A stretch of DNA of 64,000 nt, taken from contig CM077671.1 of assembly GCA_039707655.1 (NCBI GenBank), positions 242,583,095 through 242,647,094 of the forward strand, read 5' to 3'. Below the pieces are notes generated by a model. That model searched no databases and was not told where the DNA came from. It saw nothing but the letters and a program-made list of their open reading frames with translations. This DNA comes from Elymus sibiricus (Eukaryota > Streptophyta > Magnoliopsida > Poales > Poaceae). Position 1 is the first letter of the stretch. Each line of letters opens with the position of its first letter. Below are positions 10,936 through 23,353 of the stretch, piece after piece. Position numbers and translations under genes: made by a program.

Positions 10936-13900
10936 TGTAACACCCTGATATTACAGCTACAGAAACCTCACCCTAATGACGTCATGTCACCATGCTTTTT
11001 TTTAAAGCTTAGTTGTCCCTTAATAAAACCAAGTCACGTTCAAAATCAAATTGCAAGTTAAATTATTAATTCCAAACAGTAAATCAAAATTGTTGGTAAT
11101 TTTACAAATATTCACTAAGTAATTTTCATGTTGGAACTAACCTTGATTGAGTTCTCATTTTTGCCCCTAGTAATTATTTTAGTGGAACATCGACGAATAA
11201 CTTGATCATTTCAATTTCTAAAAATAGTTAAACTTTACAAAATACTCTGAAACTTTTTGTGCAACACCACAATATTGTGCAAGAAATATGTGCCAAGTTT
11301 CATATATAGCAAAATTCATTTGATCGACCAACTAAATGCAAAACTGTAAAGGTTTGAACTAACAAAGAAAAGATAATAAAAGAAAAAAGAGCAAAGGCCT
11401 ACTGTGCCACTGGGCTCTATGCATCAACATTGCAGCCCAACCCACATCGTCTGGTCTTTTCTCCTACCTTGTAACAAAGGAGGAGGTAGGGGATGGCGTG
11501 GCGGCCATCCACCCCGCCATGGCCATCGATGGCGCCGTGTCGACCATCCCACGAGTTCCTTGGGTGGATAAGAGCAAACCCCAGTTCCCCACTGAACCCT
11601 ACCCCCATTATTTCCCTCACTTTCTCTCTCTCAATTTTGCTCGTGCCCGAGCTATGGTCGCCGTCGCCGCGTCGATCCCGCAGCCACCGAGCTCCCCTCA
11701 TCGCGCCAAGACGTCCAGGAGATTCGCCGCGGCCGGCTTCGCCCGTCCCGATGACCAGCTCAAGCCGGGACGCCCTCGAGCCGACGCCATCTTCGTCTTC
11801 TTCGTCCGGCCGCCGCATCTCATCGCCGGTCCCCACTGCTCCGGGTCGTCCCCGGCCTCCCCAAGCACGCCACCCGCCCCGTGGTGATCTCCTATACCAT
11901 TTCCCCCCTAGCCCCCTTCGATTCGTCGCCGTTTGCCGCCGTCCCCGAGTTCGTCCGAGCGTATATGTACGCGTACGTACGTGCGTGCGTGCGCCCCCGC
12001 GCGTGACCTCGCCCGCGAGCCCCTGCGCGCTGCTGCTCTTGGCTGCCTCTGCTGGACGCCGCCGCCGCTGCACTGCTGCTGCTTGCTTGCCGCTGCTCCC
12101 TGCTAGCGCTGCTACAGCCGGCTGCTACTGATGGAGGCCATGGCCGAGTGTGCCATGCGTGTGTGTGATGTGTGAACAAGCGTATGTGTGTTGTGTGTGT
12201 GCCTGCCTATGTGTGTGAGCATGAGTGTGTGTACAATTAGTTTGAACTAATTTTCTAGTATTAGTTAGGAGTAAACTAGTGCTAGTTTAGTAAGTGTGTC
12301 AATGACATGTGGACCCCAATGCCTAAAATAACCTTTCATCTAAAATGTGTCACTGACAACAGGGCCCACTGGTCAGTTTGCCCTGTCAAAGCCCCTGTTG
12401 ACTGCTGATGTCAACATGACATCATGCTGATGTCATAATTACATTTATTGAATTAATTTAAATCTGTTAATTTCAGAATATTAATAAAACTTTAAAAATT
12501 AACATAAATTAACCGTAACTCGGATGAAAATAATTTATACATGAAAGTTGATCAGAGAAATCCCACCAATCCGAATACGCTGCCCGTTAGTCTGTCATGT
12601 GCTCCTATCATAACGAACATGAAACTTTTCCATCCGTTTCATCTGTCCGGTAGTAGCCCGAGACCCGGAAAATATCGTCAGATATTCTTCCGATCCATCT
12701 GCGACGTGTAGTACTGCGTTAGTTCATGCTTAGCTCTGCATATTGCCATGTCATGCATTGTGTGCATCTGTCTGCCTTATATTTATTGTTTCTTCCCCCC
12801 CTCTTCTCTCTGGTAGACCCCGAGACTGACGGTGCTGCCGGGTACGACTACGACACTGACGATCTGGCCTTTGCAGCAGAGCAGCAAGGCAAGCAACCCC
12901 CCTTGAGCATTCCGATATCGCCCATTTCCTTCCCTCTTATTCTTGCATTAGATTTTGCTACTGTATTAGTTAGCTCCTATTCTGATGCATAACCTGTTTT
13001 TGAGGGTGATTCTTCCTTCACCACTCCCGACAATGTCTCTGTCGTGCAACCCCTCAAGTGTGGGACCCTCGAGGGTGATTCCTCTAAGCCCACCTTGACG
13101 ATTTCATCGAGCGGGGCCCTTTGAGGGTGATTCCTCAGGTTCCGTCTTGATGCTTTATACACACAATTACTATGACCTGGTTACCGAAACATGTTGGTGA
13201 TGGGTCGGCCGTGAGGGGTACCCACGGTTTGATGATGATGAGGCGTGGACGGGCAGGAGAGGCCCTTGCCACACATCCTCGAGACGGGGCGACGGGACCG
13301 CACTTTATGGGTCATGCTTGCCCCGCATTAATAAAATGCTAATGGGTTGGGTATTTCATCTGAGTTGGTCGTTTGACCTTTTACGCACCAAACCTTCACG
13401 TGGGAGAAGTTATGGGTACTTAGCGTCGTTGTATCAGCCGAAGCTCTTCGGACGTCAGCAATGGAGCGGCGCGCGCCCGAATGGCCTGGACGGTACAGCT
13501 CTTGGACTAGAGTGTGCTAGGGCTGACCTCGACCGCCCTCGCATCGTGCAGGAGTGCAAAGGGTGAGTGGGCCCATGACCCCTATGCGCTTAGGATTTAT
13601 ACCGGCGGGCTGGCCTCTCTGTCGAGCCTAGGTGGGGCGACGACGTGTTGATATCCTGAGGCCGGGCATGACCCAGGAAAGTGTGTCCGGCCGGAGGTGA
13701 TCAAGCATGTTGGAAATGCGGTGCACCCCTGCAGGGATGAATTCATCTATTCGAATAGCCGTGTCCATGGTAACATGACGACTTGGAGTTGTACCTTGAT
13801 CTACTACAACTATAATTGTGACTTTAAATTGAAATGAATGTTGGCTCCGGGATTGCTTCCTCGCAGGGAGTCGAAGAAGAATCTCTGGGCGTGGTTACTT

Positions 13901-14557
13901 AATAAAATTGCTACAATAATATGTCTATATATGAGATACCAGTCTACTCTCTTCTAATGCTGCAAGATGCTGAAGATGCTAGTCTTCGATAGGACTAGGC
14001 CTTCCCCCTATTCTTGCTTTCTGCAGTCAGTCCGGATATAACCCCATTCCTTGATACTGATGCATACATAGCATAGTTCTGATGTCAGTCTTGCGAGTAC
14101 TTTTGATGAGTACTCACCGCTGCTTTGCTTTCTCTTTCCCCTCGATACGATTACCGCGTTCAGACGATGGAGCCCGGGAGATGGAGTACGCCGGAGACGA
14201 CTACTACACCACCGCTGGAGACTACTACTACGTGGAGAGTGCCGACGCTTAGGAGTAGTTAGGTTGGCTCCCAGACAGGAGGCCTCGCCTCTTTCGATCC
14301 GCTGCTTATGTGTGTGCTAGCCTTCTTAAGGCAAAACTTGTTTAACTTATGTCTGTACTCAGATATTATTTGCTTCCGCTGACTCGTGCTTGTCGAGCTT
14401 TGTATTCGAGCCCTCGGGGCCCCTAGCTTGTAATATGAAGCTGTATGACTTTAATTTGTGTCTAGTGTTGTGTTGTGATATCAATCAGTGAGTCCCTAAT
14501 CTTGGTCGTACGCATTGCGTGTTTGATTAGCGTACAGTCGAAATTGGGGGCGTCACA
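10936..14557 (+). repeat. 5' LTR of the LARD-like element (3,622 bp)
   Basis: It is collinear with 18912-22995 but shorter by 462 bp. About 277 bp of the difference is a deletion at 13001-13002 whose ends share the dinucleotide ga (compare 21164-21165 and 21441-21442). The rest lies in the GC-rich block near 12.0 kb. It contains a GC-rich island (about 11480-12170), TGTG-rich runs and three spaced copies of gagggtgattcct-like sequence near 13.0-13.1 kb. ORFs in the GC-rich island overlap on both strands and are not genes. Confidence 0.93.
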
Positions 14558-14560
14558 AGT

Positions 14561-14572
14561 TGGTATCAGAGC
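14561..14572 (+). promoter_or_regulatory. Primer-binding site, initiator tRNA-Met type
   Basis: tggtatcagagc lies three bases after the LTR end (..cgtcaca). This is the common plant Copia/chromovirus PBS. Confidence 0.9.
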
Positions 14573-17500
14573 CGATTGCCAGTAGGTAGCCCCCTTTCCA
14601 ACTCCTTGGCCGAAGTTGAGTCTAGTCATTGAAAAACTTTTACTAACATAGTTGTGTGGCTTACGGGCCCACATCTCAATTGGGTGGTATTAGGATCTTT
14701 TATTCGTCGTCTATACTCTGGGTTCTGATTTCTCTTCTCTTTCGGGTTAAAGATTTTATTAACTCTAACTCTAGGTTCTCGTAACTACTTCCCCCGTAAA
14801 GCCGCTCATTCTAGACGATGGCTCGATTCTTCAGAAGACTTCGAAGATACTCTCCGATGTTCTCCCGAGAACTTGTGCTCATCGCTTTTGCGATTCCCTT
14901 TCGCCGTCAACCCCTATGGATGACTACATGCAATTGTCGCTCATACTTTCATATCCAGTTGCTCTTGATTATTACAAGGTACATCGAATTATCTTACCGG
15001 AGATTCGTTCTTCCTCGGTTGATCATGTGTTTCACAAAATCCTTTGAATTGCTATTCGATCTTCCAAATCCTCAATAGCCTTTGACTCTTAACCTTTCTC
15101 ATCTGCTTGCATTATGGTTAATTCCATATGGCTAGCAATATTCATTAAATCCTTGGTGGTTTTCATTTGATTTTATTGATTCAACCTGTGTGTGAATGCA
15201 CACAGTCATCAGTTGTTTATCATAAATTATCCGTTCGGCTCAGACGTCTTTCCAAACATGAGTTGGTTCTCGACAATTCAACTTTGATTGATTGTCCATC
15301 TAAGTCCATTCAACTTACTTGTATTTGATCGGAGCATCTGATTCTGATACACCAAATTGGGAATCTTAATTCCTTTGGGTATTTAAGCATCGAATTCTTG
15401 GATGTTCTATAGTCTGATGCCTTGCATTCTTTCTCCCTCTGATTGGGTACCGATACTCACATCAGGTCCTTTGTGGACTGCCAGACCCATTGTTGGGTTA
15501 TTGTCCGATAGCATCCTTCACATTCAAAATTCTTGTGATGGTCTTCCCCTGATACATGATGCTATTGGTAAATTGTGTCTTCTCCCTCTGATAAGTTGTA
15601 TCCTATGCTTTTGTCAGCCATGCTCTGTTGTCAAGCATGTGTTAATTACTCTTGAAGCTTGTGGTATATGTTCCTAAGATGCCCCGATGGGTTGAACCTA
15701 TGCCTTCCTTAATTCGTGTGAACCCGACAGTTTTCAAGAGTCTTACTCTCCTGGTGTTTTGTCAGTTAAACTTTCAAAACTACAAGTTCACCAAAGGCGA
15801 GGTGTAAATGGAAGGTGATGCATTGATGAAGTGGGAGTCGACCTTGAACCGTGTGTTCATGCCCATGGAAACGATGTTGATCTTATCATACAAGCTTCTC
15901 CTTTCATATAATCATTCATTGTACGATTTGATATTGTATCTTTGATCTTGTCCTTTGCAATCGTGGTTCCGACCATGTTGTTCTACGTTGATTTCATTCT
16001 CAGACAAGTTAAAGTGCTTGTCTTCCACAGATCAATACGTTAGTCTAACCTCTATTCTGATCTATCTCCGAGTATTATCCCTGGTATCTTGATAAATATC
16101 ATGGAGCTTTATAACTTCTTATGAGCTCCTCATCAACTATGATATTTCACTAATTCCAGTTTTCCTCGTGTTCTGAGTTGTTGGACAATCAAGGACACTG
16201 ATGTCCGAATTGAGTACGCATTGCAAATCAAAAACTCTTAGCAATCTTCTTTGGTTATGAGTTGTACTCGATCATGTCTTTCCAAGCTGTTTGGCTACAT
16301 CATCATCGTCATGCTAAGGCTTGACCATGCTATTTATACCCTTCATCCCCGGAACACAATTCCAACAGTGCTCTAAACTTACATCGAGTTTGCAACGTCA
16401 TGTTGGTTGTCTTGAAGGCAATTTCGACTCTGAGCTAGCACTCTAAACTGTGGTTCCGACCACCCTTCGCTTCATCATTTCTTTGCTTGATGTCATCGCT
16501 GATCGATTACATCTTCAAGAGACTTCTCGGCAAATGTGCCGTGATCCTCATCAGCATTCTGGGCTCTTCCAGGATATCAATTAAATTCATGATGAGAGTA
16601 GCATCCTTGTCCGTGGTAATTGGTGTTGTCGTTGGCGACATCCTTGCCATCACCTTTCATTTCTTTGTTCCCGTGTTGTTTCTAATCGGAATACTGACAA
16701 ATGGAATGTGATGTGTAAATTCAATACTTATGGCATACCAACTCTATCACCTTGGAGTTAATGAACTATAAGTCCATTCTTAGTGTATTGGCTATTGAGT
16801 CAGCACTCTAACATTGGTCGTGCTACTTAGTCTGTATTTCGGGTGCACTTTTCGATTAATGTTTAATTGTGGATGTTTCCTTCGGGCATACCTCAATATA
16901 TCATCTGGTTTTGTTCACTCAATCGTGGAGATCCTTCTTTGTGGGAATCTCGAGGAATTGTTGCTGAGCCCATCAGCCACATCCTATTCTCCCTCGTGGT
17001 TCATGATGAACATTTAAGCTAGTGTTGGAAACCTTGAAAGCATTATCTTTGTGCCTAGTTCATGAAGAATATGTTTGATAAAAGAAGTGTTTTTCTATAA
17101 GTTCACTTGCATTTTTGCCACCGTGCTTATGGGAAAATTTTGTCCCGCTTCCTCTGGAATCGTTCCAATTAATTCAGGCATGTGCGAAGTATTCTATGGT
17201 TTGATAGATTTGCTACCTTCCCTCCATATGTATTTCCTAGCACACCAAGTCACTGATTGTTTTGATTTGGAAAAGGAAGTTCCTCGTAAGAGCTAATCCA
17301 GACTTACACATGGAACTTTGATATCCTCTATGATGGTCCCCAATCAGAACTTGATTACATTCCATTCTAGGAAACTTCCATGTGGGCACGAGTGTCTTGA
17401 CCTTGTGTTCATATGTCTTACAGTCGGGCTAACGATTCAAGGCTTGCTTATGTGGATCATTCCCCGAGAATCTTGCCGCATCCTCTCGTAGACGTGTGTT

Positions 17501-18899
17501 TCATCATTTTTCCTCCTCAGGCCTGCTGAGCCTGAGATATCCTGACACCAACCAGATCTGAATCTCAGACAGATATGATGGTTGGAACATTATCAAGAAT
17601 TATAACTTTGGTATTTATTACTCGGTAAGGTGATGTTGTAGCTAACACACCTGGCCGGATGGCCTATTGTTATAATGCTTTGTTCAGCAAGGATTGCCAT
17701 TCTTCCATGGGGAAATAATAAGACTTATTTTATAAGTTGTTCCTACTGGATCCTTTGTGTATCCAAACTCCATCCTTTACTCGAAACACCATATCATTGC
17801 TATCCCGAAGCATGGATGTGGTATAGCGTTCATCAAAAGGAATAAGGTAAGCTCAATGCTAATTGTTTCTTGATCAATTATCCAAACACCTTTGTATGGG
17901 AATGTCATGAATTTCCTCGCCCCTTTTACCTAAATGGTTATCTACTTGCTATCCTGTCAGGTATATCATGCTCTGTTTTCCTTGGGAAAGATATACTCCT
18001 AAAACTTGAGTATGAACACATTTTCCTTTCCATTGGTCTGTTTAGCCTTTCTTGTAATCTAGCTTATCTGAACAGTGGTAATTCCCTGCTTAGGTAAACA
18101 CCTCGGTGATCAACTCTGTCAGTAAGACCCTGTTACTATTGTTGATAACATTTCGGTAACCGCCGGTGGACGAGAACTTTGCCTATTGGTCCGCCTCGCT
18201 TCAACGAGCAGGAAAATGGTTCTATTCATCCCCCGCCCTTGGTACCGACGTTGTTGCCAACATAACTGACAAGCTATCCTCTGACCTGTCTTGCTACCAT
18301 GACCGTGCAGGATGACACCGCTCTTCCTACTCTTAACCCACATGGTGAGCCCATAACCCACAGTTCCACAGGACCGAAACCTGACTCTCCTGTACAGCCT
18401 TGATTCTAAAGTATCCTTTGCACTTGGCTTCGTATGTAATTCCCGAGCCACCGTCCAAGGGATGACCTATTCTAGTATCAGACGCAATATTTATTTTCCG
18501 TTGCTCTGAAACCCGTTCATCTTATGATCAGGCATCGAATGATTGCCTACCCCCCCTCTTGAAGCCTTTGTACCATCGCGTATTGCTCTCAATGAATTCC
18601 TGAGATGCAACTCGAGGAATAATTCTTGTAATCTTCCTGAGTTCACCGTTAGATGCCCAACCTTGTAAGGATACGTTCTTCCAAAGTTTTCCCTCTTATC
18701 GCATTCATAGGACGATGGAGATACCGAAGAAACGATGACAATTTCATTAGGATGACCTGAAGCAGAGAAATGAAGACATCAACGAAAGGGATCAACTTCT
18801 TCGATGAGAGAAACAAGAACAAGAAGATTCGTTAGAATTTCGTAACCAATTCTTTTCCCCTTTCTCTACCTCTTAAATCTCGGGACGAGATTTCTTTTA
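14573..18899 (+). other. Non-coding internal domain of the LARD-like element
   Basis: No ORF longer than about 110 codons and no gag, protease, RT or integrase motif on either strand. The sequence is T-rich and stop-dense. The only ordered structure I see is the perfect 8-bp stem-loop at 18875-18893 near the 3' end. A role as packaged, structured template RNA is known for LARDs as a class and inferred here. Confidence 0.75.
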
Positions 18900-18911
18900 G
18901 TGGAGGAGATT
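18900..18911 (+). promoter_or_regulatory. Polypurine tract of the LARD-like element
   Basis: A purine-rich gtggaggagat tract sits immediately before the 3' LTR start (tgtaaaaccc at 18912) and a few bases downstream of the stem-loop. Confidence 0.72.
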
Positions 18912-21900
18912 TGTAAAACCCTAATATTTCAGCTACAGAAACCTCACCCTAATGACGTCATGTCACCATGCTTTTTTTTAAAGCTTAGTTGTCCCTTAAT
19001 AAAACCAAGTCGAGTTCAAAATCAAATTGCAAGTTAAATTATTAATTCTTCAAACAGTAAATCAAAATTGTTGGTAATTTTACAAATATTCACTAAGTAA
19101 TTTTCATGTTGGAACTAATCTTGATTGAGTTCTCATTTTTGCCCCTAGTAATTATTTTAGTGGAACATCGACGAATAACTTGATCATTTCAATTTCTAAA
19201 AATAGTTAAACTTTACAAAATACTCTGAAACTTTTTGTGCAACACCACAATATTGTGCAAGAAATATGTGCCAAGTTTCATATATAGCAAAATTCATTTG
19301 ATCGACCAACTAAATGCAAAACTGTAAAGGTTTGAACTAACAGAGAAAAGATAAAAGAAAAAAGAGCAAAAGGCCTACTGTGCCACTAGGCTCTATGCAT
19401 CAACATTGCAGCCCAACCCACATCGTCTGGCCTTTTCTCCTACCTCGTAACAGAGGAGGAGGCAGGGGATGGCGTGGCGGCCATCCACCCCGCCATGGCC
19501 ATCGATGCCGCCGTGTCGACCATCCCACGAGTTCCTTGGGTGGATAAGAGCAAACCCCAGTTCCCCACTAAACCCTAGCTCCATTATTTCCCTCAATCTC
19601 TCTCTCTCTCAATTTTGCTCGTGCCCGAGCTATGGTCGCCGTCGCCGCGTCGATCCCGCAGCCACCGAGCTCCCCTCGTCGCGCCAAGACGTCCAGGAGA
19701 TTCACCGCGGCCGGCTTCGCCCGTCCCGATGACCAGCTGAAGCAGGGATGCCCTCGAGCCGACGCCATCTTCGTCTTCTTCGTCCGGCCGCCGCATCTCG
19801 TCGCCGGTCCCCACTGCTCCGGGTCGTCCCCGGCCTCCCCAAGCGCGCCACCCACCCCGTGGTGAGCTCCTATACCGTTTCCCCCCTAGCCCCCTTCGAT
19901 TCGTCGCCGTTTGCCGCCGTCCCCGAGTTCGTCCGAGCGTACGTGTACGCGTACGTACGTGCGTGCGTGCGCGCCCGCGCGTGACCTTGCCCGCGAGCCC
20001 CTGCTGCGCGTGGGGCACGCCCTGGCTGCCCCCTGGCCGCGCCCACGCAGCCATCCGCGGCCGCCTGCTACTCGCCGCGCCTCGCCCGCTGCCCTGCCGT
20101 TGCTCTGCGTTGCTGCTGCTACTGCTGCTAGCCCATGCGCGCTGCTGCTCTTGGCTGCCTCCGCTGGACGCCGCCACCGCTGCGCTGCTGCTATGCCGCT
20201 GCCGTCGCCGCTGCACTGCTGCTATGCCGCTGCCGTCGCCGCTGCACTGCTGCTGCTTGCTTGCCGCTGCTCCCTGCTAGCCGGCTGCTACTGATGGAGG
20301 CCATGGCCGAGTGTGCCATGCGTGTGTGTGATGTGTGAACAAGCGTATGTGTGTTGTGTGTGTGCCTGCCTGTGTGTGTGAGCGTGAGTGTGTGTACAAT
20401 TAGTTTGAACTAATTTTCTAGTATTAGTTAGGAGTAAACTAGTGCTAGTTTAGTAAGTGTGTCAATGACATGTGGACCCCAATGCCTAAAATAACCTTTC
20501 ATCTAAAATGTGTCACTGACAACTGGGCCCACTGGTCAGTTTGACCAGTCAAAGCCCCTGTTGACTGCTGATGTCAGCATGACATCATGCTGATGTCATA
20601 ATTACATTTATTGAATTTATTTAAATCTGTTAATTTCAGAATATTAATAAAACTTTAAAAATTAACATAAAATAAACCGTAACTCGGATGAAAATAATTT
20701 ATACATGAAAGTTGATCAGAGAAATCCCACGAATCCGAATATGCTGCCCGTTAGTCTGTCATGTGCTCCAATCATAACAAACATGGAACTTTTCCATCCG
20801 TTTCATCTGTCCGGTAGTAGCCCGAGACCCGGAAAATATCGTCAGATATTCTTCCGATCCATCTGCGACGTGTAGTACTACGTTAGTGCATGCCTAGCTC
20901 TGCATATTGCCCTGTCATGCATTGTGTGCATCTGTCTGCCTTATATTTATTGTTTCTTCCCCCCTCTTCTCTCCGGTAGACCCCGAGACTGACGGTGCTG
21001 CCGGGTACGACTACGACACTGACGATCTGGCCTTTGCAGCAGAGCAGCAGGCAAGCAACCCCCCTTGAGCATTCCAATATCGCCCATTTCCTTCCCTCTT
21101 ATTCTTGCATTAGATTTTGCTACTGTATTAGTTAGCTCCTATTCTGATGCATAGCCTGTTTTTGATAAACTGCTACTATACCTGTTGTTGTATCAACTGC
21201 TTAGTATAGGTTGATCAATGAATCCCCTGTGACCCCCTTAGTCCCAGTTGCCCCTGCTTCTTCATCGACGACTCGACGACTCGAAGACTCGGTCAACCGA
21301 CCGACGAGCCAGGCCCCTCACATCACCGCACACCCCCTTGTTGTACGACTCTGCAGAGCTACCATCGAGTACCGAGGGTGACACCTCGCGAAGTACTCAT
21401 GATGCTAACTCTGTAGTGTAGCTAGTCGGTCGTGGTTATCGAGGGTGATTCCTCCTTCACCACTCCCGACGATGTCTCTGTCATGCAACCCCTCAAGTGT
21501 GGAACCCTCGAGGGTGATTCCTCTAAGCCCACCTTGACGGTTTCATCGAGCGGGGCCCTTTGAGGGTGATTCCTTAGGTTCCGTCTTGATGCTTTATACA
21601 CACAGTTACTATGACCTGGTTACCGAAACATGTTGGTGATGGGTCGGCCCTGAGGGGTACCCACGGTTTGATGATGATGAGGCGTGGACGGGCAGGAGAG
21701 GCCCTTGCCACACATCCTCGAGACGGGGCGACGGGACCGCACTTTATGGGTCGCGCTTGCCCGCATTAATAAAATGCTAATGGGTTGGGTATTTCATCTG
21801 AGTTGGTCGTTTGACCTTTTACGCACCAAACCTTCACGTGGGAGAAGTTATGGGTACTCAGCGTCGTTGTATCAGCCGAAGCTCTTCGGACGTCAGCAAT

Positions 21901-22995
21901 GGAGCGGCGCGCGCCCGAAAATGCTGGACGGTACAGCTCTTGGACTAGAGTGTGCTAGGGCTGTCCTCGGCCGCCCTCGCATCGTGCAGGAGTGCAAAGG
22001 GTGAGTGGCCCCATGACCCCTGCGCGCTTAGGATTTAGACCGGCGGGCTGGCCTCTCTATTGAGCCTAGGTGGGGCGACGACGTGTTGATATCCCGAGGC
22101 CGGGCATGACCCAGGAAAGTGTGTCCGGCCGGAGGTGATCAAGCGTGTTGGAAATGCGGTGCACCTCTGCAGGGATGAATTCATCTATTCGAATAGCCGT
22201 GTCCACGGTAACAGGACGACTTGGAGTTGTACCTTGATCTACTACAACTATAATTGTGACTTTAAATTGAAATGAATGTTGGCTCCGGGATTGCTTCCTC
22301 GTAGGGAGTTGAAGAAGAATCTCTGGGCGTGGTTACTTAATAAAATTGCTACAATAATATGACTATATATGAGATACCAGTCTACTCTCTTCTAAAGCTG
22401 CAAGATGCTGAAGATGCTAGTCTTCGATAGGACTAGGCCTTCCCCCTATTCTTGCTTTCTGCAGTCAGTCCAGATATAACCCCATTCCTTGATACTAATG
22501 CATACTTAGCATAGTTCTGATGTCAGTCTTGCGAGTACTTTGGATGAGTACTCACCGCTGCTTTGCTTTCTCTTTCCCCTCGATACGATTACCGCGTTCA
22601 GACGATGGAGCCCAGGAGATGGAGTACGCCGGAGACGACTACTACACCACCGCTGGAGCCTACTACTACGTGGAGAGTGCCGACGCTCAGGAGTAGTTAG
22701 GTTGGCTCCCAGGCAGGAGGCCTCGCCTCTTTCGATCCGCTGCTTATGTGTGTGCTAGCCTTCTTAAGGCAAAACTTGTTTAACTTATGTCTGTACTCAG
22801 ATATTATTTGCTTCCGCTGACTCGTGCTTGTCGAGCTTTGTATTCGAGCCCTCGAGGCCCCTGGCTTGTAATATGAAGCTGTATGACTTTAATTTGTGTC
22901 TAGTGTTGTGTTGTGAAATCAATCAGTGAGTCCCTAATCTTGGTCGTACGCATTGCGTGTTTGATTAGTGTACAGTCGAAATTGGGGGCGTCACA
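18912..22995 (+). repeat. 3' LTR of the LARD-like element (4,084 bp)
   Basis: It carries the 277-bp segment (about 21166-21442) missing from the 5' LTR, and a 31-bp tandem duplication at 20188-20249 (unit beginning ctgctatgccgc) in the GC-rich island. Ends ..gggggcgtcaca, then the duplication cagcc. Confidence 0.93.
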
Positions 22996-23000
22996 CAGCC

Positions 23001-23353
23001 CCCTCGACACGACCATCAGCCTGGGCCGCCGTCACCGTCCGCGAACGCCGCGATGGCTCTACATGCTGCGACTTGTTGGCTTCGACGAAGCCAATCAAAC
23101 TCTGGATGGTGGCTCTCCACTCGTCCATCTTGTCAACCACCGGCGGGAAGTTTAGTAGTAGTTGGGCCCGTGCCATCGTTTCTGCTGTCGTGGCTAACAT
23201 GGCTAAGGAGGTGGACCGCGACGTCGCTCGACTCCTGGTGGAACCAAGAGGAACGTCGCCGCGTCCTTGCCGCCGTGCGCCGGTTGCCGAGGTGGTCTGA
23301 CGTGGAGGAGGTCGAGCTTGTGGATCTACGGCCCCGCTGGGCGCTCTGTTTTG
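23001..23353 (-). pseudogene. Tat-type Gypsy gag fragment
   Basis: A minus-strand remnant between the LARD-like element and the next insertion. The clearest reading (23200 to 23001) includes VDKMDEWRATIQSLI and resembles the coiled N-terminal part of Tat gag; stops and frame changes surround it. It adjoins 10935 on one side and 31328 on the other once the insertions are removed. Confidence 0.7.
23349..23353. repeat. Target-site duplication (ttttg), left copy
   Basis: ttttg at 23349-23353 is repeated at 31323-31327 and exactly brackets the minus-strand Gypsy. Confidence 0.92.

Larger units (their letters stand above)
10936..22995 (+). mobile_element. LARD-like giant-LTR non-autonomous retrotransposon
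   Basis: 12,060 bp bounded by perfect cagcc duplications. LTRs of 3,622 and 4,084 bp flank a 4.35-kb internal domain that starts with a tRNA-Met-type PBS and contains no retroviral gene. Ends are TGTAA..CGTCACA. The 3' internal stem-loop aaatctcgggacgagattt (18875-18893) followed by a purine tract is, from memory, typical of Del/Tekay-type chromoviruses. Large LTRs around a non-coding core match the LARD class described in barley and relatives (Sukkula/Erika-related). It must borrow Gag and Pol from an autonomous relative. It inserted into the Tat element. Confidence 0.88.

Noticed and set aside
11417..12179. Long ORFs up to 218 codons on both strands (also 19593-20294)
   Set aside because: They lie in the GC-rich island of the LARD-like LTR, where stop codons are rare by composition. 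The two LTR copies break them differently and opposite strands are open together.
14561..14572. Copia classification of the LARD-like element from its tRNA-Met site
   Set aside because: tRNA-Met sites are also normal in Gypsy chromoviruses. The 3' stem-loop and LTR ends favour the latter.
18119..18451. 110-codon minus-strand ORF in the LARD-like internal domain
   Set aside because: Arg/Ser/Thr-rich, no recognisable domain, isolated in stop-dense sequence; most likely chance.
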